64,000 nucleotides of DNA from Gorsachius magnificus (lineage: Eukaryota > Chordata > Aves > Pelecaniformes > Ardeidae): contig CM067082.1 of NCBI GenBank assembly GCA_034008185.1, forward strand, positions 11,640,984-11,704,983, read 5' to 3'. Below the pieces are notes generated by a model. The model worked only from the letters and a program-made list of their open reading frames with translations, had not been told where the DNA came from and ran no database searches. Every line of letters begins with the position of its first letter. The first letter of the stretch is position 1. Below are positions 13,901 through 27,539 of the stretch, one piece after another. The position numbers and the translations under genes were made by a program.

Positions 13901-16900
13901 GTCCTCTGCTCAAGTTAGTGTGATGCTGACACCTTTTTCGTGGGCAGCACCCTGTGCAGAGCCTTTTGGAGTAGCTGCTCACAGCACAGACCGTGCCAGC
14001 GGGGAACATACCATCAAACTGAGCCCTGAAAAGGCATCAGATGGTTTCTAACTCTTCACACCTAAAAACCTTTTCATGCATTCAGCTGTTACAGTCTCGT
14101 AATAATGTTGCATGGCTGACAACCCTAACTTCTCTCTAGCTTTGTTATGTTGTGCAGTTAATTCTGAAAGGATTTGGGCACATGTAGCCAGGTATACCAA
14201 AAGCATTACCTTGGCTAGATCAGGCCTTGCACTTTCCAAGGTTTCTGGGTCTTAGATTGTCTCAGGTCAGGCATGCAGGAGTGAGGGACAGCACTGAGAA
14301 GCGTGGCCTAAGCCATCAGTGATGGTCACGCCAGCAGGCTTTGATCGTGCAGTGTTACAGCCTCTGTGTTCCTCTAAGCTCTTTGTATTACTGTTTTAGC
14401 ATCATTTTTGTTACCTTCAGTGTACTTTAGTTTACCAGCAATCAGAGAAAATTCAGAACTGTTTAGCAGCACTCCAGACCAGACGTCTTGGGGAGATGAA
14501 GCATTCTTATCTGTGGCTGCTGCTGCTGCATTTTGAAATGAGCACGAGAGAGGGAAATACACCCATGAACATTTGCTGCCAGTATGGATTTAAAAGCAAA
14601 ATGCAGTCAGGAAGGCTACCGAAAAACTACTTCACTTGGCTGATAACTCAATTTGTTGATAAGAAAGAGGGAGTGTTTTGTCTCTCTGTATCAGATAAGG
14701 GACTTATCACTCCCTGCACTGTTGATGATGAACATGTTCATCTGGCAGATAGTGGCCATAAAGCCGCATCTCCCCTTTGCACTGCAAGACATATGCTGCA
14801 TCAAATGAAATTAAGGGAAATGGATTTGAAACACTTATTGGTAAATGCTTTTAAAACAAATGTATAATTAACCGGTGGAACCTCCTGCTGCATTTTATTT
14901 AGAAAGGGAAATACCATGCTTTAAAAATGGATGTTTTAGTGTGAGTAATAATATGGGGAAATAAAAAGTGTAAAAAGAGGGGAGAAAGGACATCATTGCT
15001 ATGGGCTGGGTTTGCCTAATTTAGGAGGTGGGCTGTAATTGAAAATGTGAGGTTATATTTTCTTCCTACAATATCCAAATGTAGGTTGCTGCTGGATATA
15101 GATGTATTTCTGAGCCAGCTGGCACTTTTTTCATGTTGTGCAACCAGACAGAGCCTGGATCTGTTGGTACTCACTAATGCAAATCAACGCAGTGGGTTGT
15201 ACCCACACATCTGCATTGATCCACTCCTCTAGATTAAGTCTAAGCTTCAGGAAGATTGTGTGCTCGTCCAGGCTTTGACGTTGTAGGAGCAACGCTGTTT
15301 CACTGGGCCTGTTTCTCCTTGCTTTGGTGGAGTCTGTGCATGGCAGAATCTGGGCTGAATCTCCAGAAGTGGCTGTGCACTGATGGGCAATCACAGAGCT
15401 CTGCTGAGACTTTGCATATCAAACCTAGTGACCAGGGAGCTAGGGACACAATATGAAAACTCAAAAAATTGATTCAGCCTTGCTACTAATTGGTTCCTTT
15501 GCAGGGTGTTTTTGTTTTATTTTCTTACTTCAGAAGGTTCTTGGTGTTGCCTAAGGCCAGTCCTTCCTCCTACTGACATGCAGACTATGTCCCTTTCTCA
15601 AACTGGGGAGGGTCACAGAGGGTTGCAATTATGACTGCAGTAGCAAGAAGAGCTTTGATCAGAAATTGGCCTGACAAGGAGTGTGCTGAGGGATTAATGC
15701 AGAACTGACTTCATCAGCAGCTGTAAGCTCTGTGGAGGAGGAATTTAGGTGCTTCTTACAGCCTCAACAATGCAAAGCAGCCATCATCAACAAGGTGTTC
15801 CCCAGAGGATGCTAATCACTCTCCTCCCTCTTGATCAGCAGAGTGTCTCTCTTCTTTCTACTTATCGCCTCATCAGAGATGCCAGAGGTATTTCTCAGAA
15901 GATAAGAACATCATTTACACCCAGACTTAGAAAGGAAAGAAGAGGTCATGAGTGAGCTATGACCATTATTGTTACGGTTATCATTTGTATTGCAAAGGCA
16001 CTTAACCATGCTCAGCCCTCATCTTGTAGGGCCAAGTATGCTGTATGGACCATACTGCCTGCCTTGGCTCTGAAAGGGCATGTGAGGTGTGCAACACGGA
16101 TGGGGGAGGGAGGTTTGGAGGACATGGTCCAACACTGCATATAGGAATGAAGCGAGGGAATCTGGGAAGCCCCAGATTTTCTCCAGCCTATCACACCTGT
16201 GTGTTTGGGAAGCAGGGAACATCTCTGCTTCCTATTCATTTCCATTAGGATTTATGTGCAGATCCAAACCATAGCGACCAAAGGATCTAGGATAACCCTC
16301 TTGTACCAATATAGCTCCAGTCTAGTTAGAACTGTGTAGATGTGGTCTCCTGTGAGTGTCATGGGAAAGGAGGAGGGGGAGGTGGATCCTGATTTTGGTG
16401 AGGACAGAAATTAAAGAAAAGACTATATCACTTGAGGACCATCTAGCTCTGCTCCTTACTAGGGACTGTGCATTCTTTGCTTTTTTTCTTTCTTTTTTTT
16501 AGTGGACCATGACAAAAAATAGATGAGTTAAGATTTGAGACTACTGAATGCTTCAGAATATCAAGTTCTACCTACACATGTGATGAGAAGTTTAGGTAGG
16601 TATGTATGCCAGCCCCCACAATGTGCTTATACCCACAGCTATTACGTTGTTAATGCTCTGATATTTAACCAGAAGGTATCTCTGCCTTCAGCTTACATTT
16701 TTTTTCAGCTTCCCTTGTTATTCTCCACCCAAACAAACAAAAAATGATCCTTGATGATATAATGTCTATGAAGCCAAAGGCTGTGTGTGCATGCTGTGGA
16801 ATTTAGTCATGATATTTCTAATTGGAAGGTGCAAGGTCATCCTCACATCCTTACGTTTACATGCTTGGTCATTCTCTCCTGTACTGCTGGCAACGTGAGA

Positions 16901-19900
16901 GTTGATATACACCTCCCTCAGCCCCAGAAGCTGCTGTCTGCTAAACATTGAGTAGATGGGGCTCTCCAGGAGTCCCAATATGGGAAATATCCTGGATTAT
17001 TTTGTGATGAAGATTCCTAACTTAGCTTCCTGTACTTGGAAAATTGGTGAACCCATTTGTAGGTCACTCCATTAAAATGATACAGTGTAAGGAGTGTAGG
17101 TGTGTTACATGCCTGTGATATTATGATCAAGACAGATACTGAACAGCTTTAAACCAGCAGACCTCAGTACCTGGAGTCCCTTAGACAAAATTCACTCACC
17201 TCGCTTTGCCCGTACAGGTTTTGCAGCCTCTTCTGAGACCATCAATTGGTGGAGGAGGGCCTGTGCCATAAGTTGGGTAGCTCTGAGATGCCTCGGATAT
17301 GTCAGTGCATCACTGCATTACTGTCCTGCGCAAAAGGTGCAGGGCAGACCTACCCCTACTGCCAAATGGGTTGGTGCTGCTGTAAACCGAAGGGAAAGAT
17401 CTGGAGGAAGAGGAGGGGTGGTCACCTACAGATGTGTGCTGGTAGTTTGAGCAACTCCTGTCCCTGGCACAGTGCTCTCTCTGGTAGTTATCCTTAGCAG
17501 GGTCGTTCACTTGGCAATGCTGACTGTTACTTACAGGTTTCCCTGTGCCATCGTGGGTGTGTGTGGGTGTGTGTGTCTTGGTGGCCACACAAAGCCCTTG
17601 GGAGAGGGAAGTGGTGAGGATGGATTTCTCACTGTCCCTTCCAACAGCTTCAGGATCCTCAGGACCCCTTTACACCTTCGTAAGCAGAGAAGTTAATGAA
17701 CATATCTGTCTCCCAGGCATATCAGCGTGCAGGAGAGACTGCACCATGGGAGCAGACACGATGGAAGTTCAGAAGCTTGCTCCTAGCACCTTGCTGGTGA
17801 GATGGGCCACCCGAGGAAGAGCAGAAGAGGTGACCTTGTCTCCTCTGCCACCTCTCTTTAACCTTGCAGCTATTTCAGAGCCTGTGGTGTCAGAGTCACT
17901 ATCTTGCTGCAAACTTAGACTTATCTGTCACACATACACATTAAATTTAGTAATAACTAGCTCATATATTAATTCCTAAAGGGCTACAGAGAGATTTAAT
18001 GCTGTTTAACTCATCCACTATCGCTGCTCCCTTTTTGTTGCATCGTTGCCTGAAGGCAAAGACTTTGGTTAAGAGAGAAATGCTGGTAGTTTCTGAACAG
18101 CTTCAGTATCTGGACCAAATGACTGTTTGGTGGCTTAGGGTTGGGAAAGCAGGGGAAAAAGTCACAGTGCCTGTATGTTCAAGCAGAAGAGGGAATTCTG
18201 TGATGGGGAGTCGCTGCTGTACACTGGCTTTCAGGTGCTATGTGAGGAAGGGGTGACCCAGGCTTGGGTGCTAGCTCAGTTCCTCCAAACATGAGGAAAG
18301 CCCAGATGCAAACTTTGTGGCTTAAACCCATGTTAATACATTCCCAAACACTGATTAAGAATGGTGAATGAAGAGAGAAATGTGGGTTAATGTAGCATGC
18401 TGGCATTTTCCAGACTGCCTGCCAAATGAGAGCTTTGGAGGTGATGTGTAAATAGGGGCCAGCACATGAGCGAGCTGGAGGGTTTGGGCTGGCGTAAATG
18501 CCGCTTCCTCCGCAGGGGAGGTAAAAATAGGTTGCAGGGTGAAAGACCGTGGGCTAGACCAGTGTCCAAAGGGGAGTAGGAAGGGAAAAGTTTGGGACAT
18601 GGGAATGGTTCCATATTCTTCCTGAGGGCAAACTTTGGTGCCCCTCATTGCCTTAAGCAGAGTCTGCTGGGAGTAAGATGGAAGTGTGGGTATCTGGGAG
18701 CTCAGAGGCATGCCTGAGGGCACTGGTAAGCTCTGCAAGGACAGCGGTGACATTGTGGGTCCCACCTGCTGATCCCACTCTTGATGGGGAGCTAAAGAGG
18801 CGTTCTTAAATTCCCAATCTCTGTGCTGGATTTCCCCTCCCTGAGTAATCCCTTTTTTTAGAGCAAGCCCTGTAGGCAGGGCTGCATTCCATTTTCGCCT
18901 ACAATCTTCTGATATGGAGACCAAACAGGCAGTTGGAGGAGAACTTTCACTGAGTAATGGGCCACCTGTGTGATTCCTGCCGCTGCCGTGAAGCAGGATT
19001 GACTTCAGCAAGTAGGTGAGGGATTTTTGCTCAGTAGTGAGTCAAGAGCTCTGTGAGCTAGAAGCCAGCAGTTTTCCTCTTCAGTTCAGCAGGTCTGCCC
19101 TGTCGTCGGCAAGAAATCAGCTTCATGATGCCAAAATACAGTCCTGGGCAATTACACTCCATGGGGTCACCTGTCTCCTCCATTCCTGTTCCTGCAGGAT
19201 GCAATATTCCTTGCTTTTTTGGTGGTTTGACATCTTTGAGTGGAAGGTTGTAGGACAACAAAGCAGAGCAAAGAACAGGTTTTTGGGAAAGGAGAGAACA
19301 CTAGGCAGCGTTACCATGAAAGAGGGAAAGAAAGCAAATCGACTTCAGTGTGAAATATTTACAGTAAAACTGTTGCCTTAGAATTCTGTCACACATCCCC
19401 ATTTTAAACCAGGCTTCTTGAGGGCTTTACTAGAGCTCACGAGCCTTTGGGGCAGGTCTGTCATATTCAGTAAGTTTCTACAGCAACTCTAGTGTAATTT
19501 TCAGATTGTTGCAACCCTTTCTGGTCCAAATGGTGGACCACCTCAATGTCCCACCAAGTACCTGCTTGTCTTCTTGCTCTGTCTGTGGCTTCCACGGTGT
19601 CGGTATCTGAAATTGTGTTGCAGAGGTTGGAGAAGGGATTCTGTAGGTTGCAAATACACCAAACTTACTCTTTTAGCTCTCATCATGAAGGATATTTTGG
19701 GATTTCCCCCCTCCCCCCACTTTCATGAGTTGCTCAGAAGGGACTATCAGAAGTCAGCTAGCCCTCCCTGAACTTCTGCGCATTGTATTTCCACACAGGT
19801 ACTCCCACCTTGGCTTTGGAGAGTGAGGGTTGGAATTTCGCAGTGCTTTTCAGCATTGGTTGTGTTACCTCTATTTTTTCGTCCCTCCATAGCTTCTCGT

Positions 19901-20380
19901 GTCTACCTCAAGGGGAACAGCATCAGGTGGAGTCAGTTATTTCTGTGTGAGAGCTTGTACCAACATCAGTTTAAATTTGTTCTGAGGTCAGCATGTTCCC
20001 ATATCAATTTTTCCTTTATATTCCCTACTATCTCTTCTTCCCTCCTCCCAAGCCACATGGATCCTGAAGGCTCTTCTAGGCACTTATGGTATCATAAATG
20101 CATGTAATCATGAATATGAACAAAGGTAATGTGCTGCTTGGAGTATACAGAGGCGAAGTGCTGAATGTTTCCTTGCCTGATCAGATCTGGAACAAATGCA
20201 GTAGGGGAGCAATTTGAGTTCAGAAGGAGATGAAGCACCACTGAGTTTAGGAATAGTTCAAGCTCATCTCTGAGTGGCAAGCCCCAACCTGATGGTGGGT
20301 CTCTGCAGGCAGACAAGGAAAACTAAGATTTACATCCGTCCCAGTTTACCCCAAGTGGAAGCAGGAATGGAAGCTATAGT

Positions 20381-20383
<3 letters not shown>
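10941..20383. other. Gene-free stretch of upstream MYC desert
   Basis: No coding gene is supported. The longest frame is a 218-codon minus-strand one (18355-19011) with no recognised domain; it is discussed as a finding. A (GT)-rich stretch occurs at 17553-17577. No clear mobile element was seen. The sequence is a typical AT-leaning non-coding background with low CpG. Confidence 0.55.

Positions 20384-20412
<29 letters not shown>
20384..20412. repeat. T29 homopolymer
   Basis: An uninterrupted run of 29 T. No processed gene copy is visible on its left or right, so it is not clearly the A-tail of a retrocopy. Confidence 0.9.
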
Positions 20413-20415
<3 letters not shown>

Positions 20416-22184
20416 GATTCCAGCCAAGAAAACAGGCAAGGTCAGCAAGCTCTTGCTCGTCGTTTTGAAGGGAGGAGAGTCCATCTGTCTGTTTGCCCTG
20501 GGCTCTGCAGGCAGCCATCTGCCTTAATAACCGAGCTGTGAAAAACGCAGTCTCTGCAGGATGAGAGCAGAAGCAAAGGAGGAGCTGGGACCCTCTTCTT
20601 CCACTCCCAGCACTTCATACAGGGCGGCTGTCAATGCCAAGCCAGCAATGGGTGGCATCTGAGTGCCACCAGGGCACGGCCGTCCCAGTAGTGCAGCAAT
20701 CAGGGCCCCGTGGCACTGCTTTAGCCATCACGGAGAATTCAGTTTGGGTTCTGTTTGGGCCTGGCCTCCACAGCAAACCAGCATTGAGCAAACGAGGGCA
20801 GCAGTACGATAATTTCTGGTTCACTTTGGTGGTAAGGAAAGTGTTTCTTCTCAGCAGAAGACCTGTGCTGTGCTTGGGTTGCTGAGCAGAAATGTCCTTA
20901 CCAATGGTGTTGTCACTAGGCTGTGTCACAGGGAGCGTGTTTTATGTTTAGGCAGTAGGTATGGCTATAGTAGATATGTCATAAATGTGATATCTCACAG
21001 GGATATGGCCCATATGGACCTGGTGAACTGTGGGGAGACACGGGACTTATGTCTGATGTATACTTTCTGTACCTGAGTGCAAATCTCAATAATTCCTGGA
21101 AAAATGCTTCAGTATCATGGTTACACCCCGCTCATTAGCTGGCCAGTCATGAGGCAATCCTGTTAAAGGAAAACTTGCCTGTACTGATGTTTTTAACGTA
21201 GCATGCTCATTACTTAGCAGGGACCTGAGACGTAACGAGCTGGTTTACAGTTCAGTTGTGTTTGTATTAAAGTAATATTTGCAGTTTCCACACTAAGAGC
21301 AGATGAGCATCTTTTAATCTAGAGTAAATCTTTAGGAAGTCCACTGCTATTAACAGCTTACTCCAATTTTGCATGAAATCAGGATATAAGCTGTAATGGA
21401 AGATATAGGACTTACTTAGATTTTTTTATATGGTGCATTATACCATTACCATTAATAACAATGTATTAGACTGTGTAGTATGACTATCGTTTATCTTAAG
21501 AATCTCACCTTTTTTTTTTTTTTTCCCCAATAGAAATTGGAATGTTTTGGCTGAACTTAAATCCCTTCCCAAATGACATAAATGAAACCAAGACAGAGTA
21601 GAAAGTTATGCCTATATAATTATATCCATTTGCTCTCTTGCCTTAAGTTACAGGGAAAATGCTTTCCCAAGTAGGTCGCTTAATTTTAGAAGAATTAGTA
21701 ACAGATACCTCACAATTTATTTCTGGGTATTCACTGAGGCTCTGCGACACATCGAATACAAAAAAAAATATGCTTTAGTTGTGAAAAAATGAAAACATAT
21801 AAAACCTTGTCTCTCACACCCCAGTTGGGTGGTTCAAAAAGGTTATGCACGCTACATAAACCCAAAATTTTACATATATAGATATATGTGTGTGTGTATA
21901 TTCTTCTTCTAGTCCTTTTTAACCTGTGAAGAAATAAAGTAAAAACCTGAGAAATGAGAGAGGGGATGGTGAGGCTGTGTGAAGGATGACAAAAGGGGGT
22001 GACAAGCCAATGGTTTGTAAGGGGCTGCATTCACAGCACGCTGGATTTTTCGGAAATCTTTTTCCCAGGGCTGCAGAACTCATTGAACATCTGGAGGTCA
22101 TGTTCACATCTGGCTGCCCAACCTGTGCTGCCCTGCTGCCCGGGAGCACCAGCCTCGCCTGCGAGGAAAACAGGCTATGTGAGC
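20413..22184. other. Gene-free stretch, AT-leaning
   Basis: Nothing coding is recognised. It holds a short TATATA/GTGTGT microsatellite at about 21875-21900 and a T-rich run at 21510-21524. Confidence 0.55.
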
Positions 22185-22560
22185 CTCAACCGCTGGAGCT
22201 CAGCGCTGTGATCCCCGTCGCAGATGGTGTTGGCCTGGTAATGTACAGGAGTGGCGTCATCAGTGCAGACACGGAGGATGCTACCTCAGCAAATTCCTCC
22301 TCGTCTCTGCTGTGGACTTCTGCAGGCACAACGGCATCTGCTGGGGCCTGCAGAAGGGGCACTCCCAGTGTCACAGCTTTTCTGGCAGAAATCCTTTGCG
22401 CTGATGCTATTTATAGAAAAAAAAAATTGCACTTTTAGTAGTTTAACTTTTCCCATGGGGAGTGGTTTTCCTGCAGCAATGCAGTAGTTTCAGGAGTGCT
22501 TTATTTACTGCTGAAAAATACTCGTATCCCTGCAGGCAGGAGCACCGTACACGCAGCCCT
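22185..22560. repeat. Diverged interspersed repeat, copy A (possible DNA transposon remnant)
   Basis: A block at 22370-22480 (CACAGCTTTTCTGGCAGAAATCC ... TTTTCCCATGGGGAGTGGTTTTCC in parts) aligns by eye with one at about 23205-23315. Shared words include ACAGCTTT, GGCAGA-ATCCT, TTTTAG/TTTAGGAG, CCCATGGG and GTGGTTTTCC in the same order. The CAGTGTNNACA and TTTTGCYGGCA-like wording recalls old hAT (Charlie-type) elements of archosaurs, but I see no terminal inverted repeats or transposase. Family assignment is a guess and the borders are approximate. Confidence 0.4.
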
Positions 22561-23194
22561 TGTGCAGCTCCTACCTTATCGCAAAATAAAGCATTTGTGA
22601 TATCACTTATTTTACCATACCTGAACAAAATAAACCACCTAAGCAGAAGCCTGCAGAGCTTTCTCTGTGCTGAGGATATCTGCCAGCAAAGCTATCTTAT
22701 TCCCAGATCATGCCTCACCACACCTCCACCTCCCTCCAGCAGAGCTGTGGCTGGGCAGGTTTGCCGGGCAGGTTTCTAGCATACTGCTGTGTCACCAGTA
22801 AATGCCTGGATAATTTTTAACCTCACGCGGGAATCCTTTATCAACTGCAGGTGGCCAAAATAATTATATACACTGCTCTCTATGAAAACTGGGTCAAGAG
22901 GGTAGTACTTCTTTCTATGTCCCGTCAGGCTTCTTCAATTTATACCTAGGGTCAGACTTCAGGGAGAAATAAGTTTGAGCCAATGCGAGCAGCCATCACA
23001 TCTTTTCAGGTGATGCCACCTTTCTAATGCATTTACTTCCCTCTAATTTTGCATCATAATGTTGACTATGATACAATCACTGCTCTTGACAAAACAACAA
23101 AGGAGAGCCAAGAGGAAAAAATATTGATATTTATTTAAAATGAAGTATAATAGATAAATGCACACCCTCATTATGTCAGGGCATGGAGAAGCAT

Positions 23195-23345
23195 GGAATT
23201 CCAGCACCACAGCTTTCCAGGCAGAGATCCTAAGGGCCAGCGTGGTTACGCTGGCAAAACTTCACGTTTAGGAGCGTATTTTCCTTTGCCCATGGGATGT
23301 GGTTTTCCCACACCAGTCCAGTACGCACTATGTGTGTGTGTGCTA
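23195..23345. repeat. Diverged interspersed repeat, copy B (same family as the 22.2 kb copy)
   Basis: This is the second copy of the block described at 22.2-22.5 kb, in the same orientation, about 830 bases away. It contains GTTACGCTGGCAAAACTTCA, a phrase typical of hAT-like remnants. A local duplication instead of two insertions is also possible. Confidence 0.4.
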
Positions 23346-23984
23346 CACCTAGGAAAGCTGTAAGGTGATAGAGCCAGTTAGCTGGTGGGGTTGTGATCAT
23401 TTCCACTGGGAGGTGGTGGCTGTTTGCTCCAATTTCGGGGCACCAAAGCCTGAGAACTGGAGAGTCAGCCCAACGGTTCGCCGAACCTTGATATCGGTGA
23501 CTTCTGAAGAGGAGTAGGGAAGTGTCAGGAATAATATGTCCCTAGAGTATGTTTCTTTGTAATCTCCACCAACACGTGTTTGGCTTCTGCCTTCATGTTT
23601 TCATTCCCCATTGAGTGCAATGCTGGGTCCCGATAAGGATCTTGCACCTTTGGGATTTGGGCTAATTTCTCCACCTGACCAGCCATGTCTGTGAGGGAGC
23701 ACAAAGCAGGCCAGGGCCTGCTCCTGCCCAGAGGGTGAGAGGCATGGCATGGCTTGTGCTCAGGGAGTCAAGCCTTGCTTGTCCCTAGAGCAGCGTAGTC
23801 CTGTAGGGCCAACTGGGAGCCATCCTCATGGCTGTGCTTTTTCTGGTGTTGTTCTGGTGTCGACTGGTGACGAGAATGGGATCTGCAGATGTTTTTACCC
23901 TTCAAATAGCTATCTGTTGAAGTACAGTTACCTCTGGTTTGCTAGGAGCTCTTGTGTGTTGGGAGACATGGTAGGTAGTCATAA

Positions 23985-24240
23985 CTTCTCTAGACCATTA
24001 AGTCTTTTATATGCTTCCACTACGTCACTCCTTGTTTGCATAGTCTCCAAAGGAACAGATGCAATCTCTCCCATCTCTCCCTGTGCTGACGTCTTCCACA
24101 CCGCTCATCATTCTCATCAGCTGTTCCTGAGCCGCCTCTTGCCCACGGTTGGAAATTCAAAGCTGGGCCCCTCCCCAGCTGCCTCTTTCATGTCCCTTTC
24201 TCCCCTTCCACATCACCGACATCACTCCCTTTGAAAACAG
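23985..24240 (-). mobile_element. Probable old CR1-type LINE remnant
   Basis: The plus strand reads in order like the complement of the CR1 3' coding region: TATATGCTTCCACTACGTCACTCC, a block in the place of CTTGAGTCTCTC, TCATCATTCTCATCAGCTGTTCCTGAG in parts, matching the usual AATCATTCTCGTGGCTCTTCTCTGAAC. It is strongly diverged, with no open frame. Borders are approximate. Confidence 0.38.
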
Positions 24241-27200
24241 GCATCGAGATAAGGTTTACAAGATGGCACCCAAGCCCAGAATGTCTGAAGACCATCTGCT
24301 GCCTCTGAAATGGGCGCAGGCAGTAGCTTCTAGAAGAAAGACAAGGTTAGCTTGCTTCAGTGTGGAGTTGCCACAGTTTGTGAATCAGAGCCCTCAAATA
24401 CATGCATAAACACTAATTAAACCCAATTTAAAAGTGCCTGATATTTATCAAGCTTCATTTAGTTAGGGATCAAAATTAAATTATTGATTAGCTACTGAGT
24501 TAAGCTACATATGTGTCACCCTCTAATGCAAACAGAAGAATATCTACCTGAAGAGACTCATTCAATTCTCTGTCAACTTCAGAAAACATTTGATTTGGTG
24601 CCACTTAGGTGTATCGTAAGCCTGAAAGCCACAGGTTTGCATTTAAATTACATCTGAACTGAAATTTCAGAGTTTGAATTCAGTGCATAATTCAGTTCTG
24701 AAAGTCAGAGCTTGGATATTTGGACCTGGAGCTTTTTTTTTTTTTTTTTTTTTTTGGCAGTTTAAGAGACCGGAGCCGGCAAAGTCTGCTTCCTCAGCAG
24801 CTTGCAGAAAGTTTTCCAAATCTGGCCAGATGAGGGGGGTGCATCAGTGATATCACTGGCAGATTACGTTATAACAGTTGTTGGAAAAGGCCTTCAGAGG
24901 GACAGAATACAATAGAAATGCTGGAGCAGAGTGAGAATTACAGACAAGGGTCTGGGATCTGGTCTTGGAAGATACCCAGTATTAGCAGCTTCACTGGAAG
25001 GCTACAGCAGACCGTTAGGAGACAATCAATCTCTGTACAAATGTTGTCTTAATCCCCAAAGATTTAGGGATAATTTATACCAGCAAGCATAGAAGAGTTA
25101 TCCGGGAATATAAAGAATTTTCTGGAGAGGAAGAAAAAATAATATTGGCATTTTTTTCCTCAATTATTCCGCCTTGCTCTTCAGCACTATTTCTGTTTTA
25201 AATGGGAAAATATTAGCTGTGGATCTGCTGCTACTGCTAATTTTAAAATTAATAGCTCTTTTTTTTTTTTTTTTTTCCAAGTAGGAACTTTCAACTTCTT
25301 AGTAGTCGGTGAGATATGTGGACCTTGGAGCCAACTGGAGCCTCACTATTTATGTTACAGTAGAGCCTAGAGATCATAATCAGTCTTCCAGGTGCTGTGC
25401 AGAGAGAAACAGCCTGCTCCAAATAGCCTCAAAATAAGTAAGGGGTGGAGGGGAGACAACAAAAAGATAGGGGAAACCAGTGTGAGTTCAGGCTGCCAAG
25501 CTTGTTGGAACCGGGAGCAGCAGAACTGACTTCTTTCCTGCGTCCTCCATCACCCTGTGCTCCAGGAGGGGTTTTCCACTGTTTTCCTGGGTGTTGTCTT
25601 TGCGTAGTTCAGCAATATCTAACTCACGTCACTGACATGCCCAAAACTCAACCTATAGCTTCTTTTTTTTTGGGAGTGGGTGGGTGGAGAGGTGTATGTG
25701 TATCACTCCCCTTTGGACATACCAACCCCATGAAGTAGAAATGCTGCCAGAATTTTCACTCTAATGCTACAAAGGACACCACTACAAAAAGCCCCGCTGC
25801 TATTTTTGTCCCTTATCCAGCTGCCCTCCATAGCTTTCTGTTTGTATTTTCCTCTTTTAGTAGACAGCTTTATCACCAGGCGGAGGGTGGGGGCTGGAGC
25901 TGGGAAGAAACATCTAAATACAGCTGACTGCAAAGCAAAGGTGGGTTGGAAATGGGGATGGCGACGGGGAATTCTTCCTCCAGAGGCTAACTTTGACCAT
26001 AAACTCTAGTTCCACTTAGTAACCTAAATTGCCTCAATTTTGTCCAGCTTCCCCACTTCACTCATATAAAGAGCGATAAAGGAAGACAAGGGTGAAATAA
26101 CCTCTAAATAAAAGATGAGGTAATTTTGAAGGCACATTAGACTTTTATGTGTATTATGGCTTTTTATATAAGCCCACTGAGGGCTGCAGCATCTCCAGTA
26201 TGGAGCTGTCACCTGGTATTTTCCACTTTATGGCAGTTTGCATAAAATGTGAGTGCCTCTGGTGCAAATTACTCAGAATTCCTCGCTAGGTTTCTGGGGT
26301 GGGGAGGGAGGTGCATTGAGGGAGATGGTTTTGTTGTTGTTGTCTCCTGTTTTCCTGTAACCTTAGCCATCGTTTTCAAAGGAAATGGGAACCATCTGTG
26401 TATGAATCAAAGATCTCACTGAGCTGAAAGAAAATGTAGCCCAAAGAGTCTGCTGAACTGAACGTACGGGATTGATGTGGGTGAAATTCTGGCTGAAATT
26501 CAGCAGTTTGTGTTATATTGACTGGATGATCCTAAACATCTGGCCTTAAGATCTGTGAACCATACATGGTGAGATCAGTGCGGGTGTGGATGCTGCAACA
26601 ACCGCACAAGTATAAATGTCTATTGGTCCAATATCTTACAAGTTTTAGAGTTTCAGAATATTTTACATGGGCTGAAAGAGAATTATTCTTGCAGGGATTG
26701 ATGGTTAGAAAATTTCTAATTTGCCTCTTTTCCCCTTCGTTTTCTGTCTTGTCTGGAGGGTGAGCTGATGTGCTCTTGGCAAAGAAGAGTGTGAAGCCCA
26801 GGCATAGGACAGAGAGGCCCAGTGCAGTGGGATTGTGCTGTTAGCTGTGATGCAAACTACTCTGTAGACCAGGTTCTGTTTCTGCTCCTCTCCTCTTCCC
26901 TGAAGGGCATGGGGGAGAAGAGATTAGCTGTGTCACCTTTGATGGAAATCAACTTGCTTGAAGGGAATCCCTGGAAGGTCTAAAACCTACCTGGCTACAT
27001 TCAGACTTGTCAAGTCTCATGTATTATCTGGGAGAGTCTCTCACTTGCTCACCTCATGCCTCATCCCAGACACTGGCAGCAAGGTGACCTGACCTCATTC
27101 CTGCTGTGGGACCTCGAGGGCCAGTGTAGCTTACTGGGGAAAGCTACCACTTGTGTCAGGATTAGGAGATGCGGTCCTTGGAAACCAGAGAGTACGTGCA

Positions 27201-27539
27201 CTCAGGGGTGACCTCACATCCATAGGAGACTTGGTGGAAGAGACGCTCTTCCAATGCTGCTTGTCAAGCTTTCTGGCTTGTGAAATCTTGCATGTAGGGT
27301 TAGAAAAAACAAAAATCCATAGGTTTTTCAGTATGGTCCTCAACTCTTTTTTTTTTTTTTTTTTTGAGGCAGGGTGTGCTGGAGGAATGAGTAAATATTT
27401 TTTATCTCGTTGCACTACCACTGTCATTTGTTATGGTATATTCAGAGACAGATGGACTCCAGGTCGAGAAGGAGGCAGTGATTAGCAAACTTCACCCCCC
27501 TCTCCCTCTGGCTTACTTAGACTGGAGAAATTCTCCCCA
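24241..27539. other. Gene-free stretch
   Basis: No supported gene. It contains three long T homopolymers and no frame longer than about 110 codons. No mobile element is recognised. Confidence 0.55.
24733..24755. repeat. T23 homopolymer
   Basis: A run of 23 T. A similar T18 run lies at 25259-25276 and a T19 run at 27347-27365. None borders a recognisable retrocopy. Confidence 0.88.
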
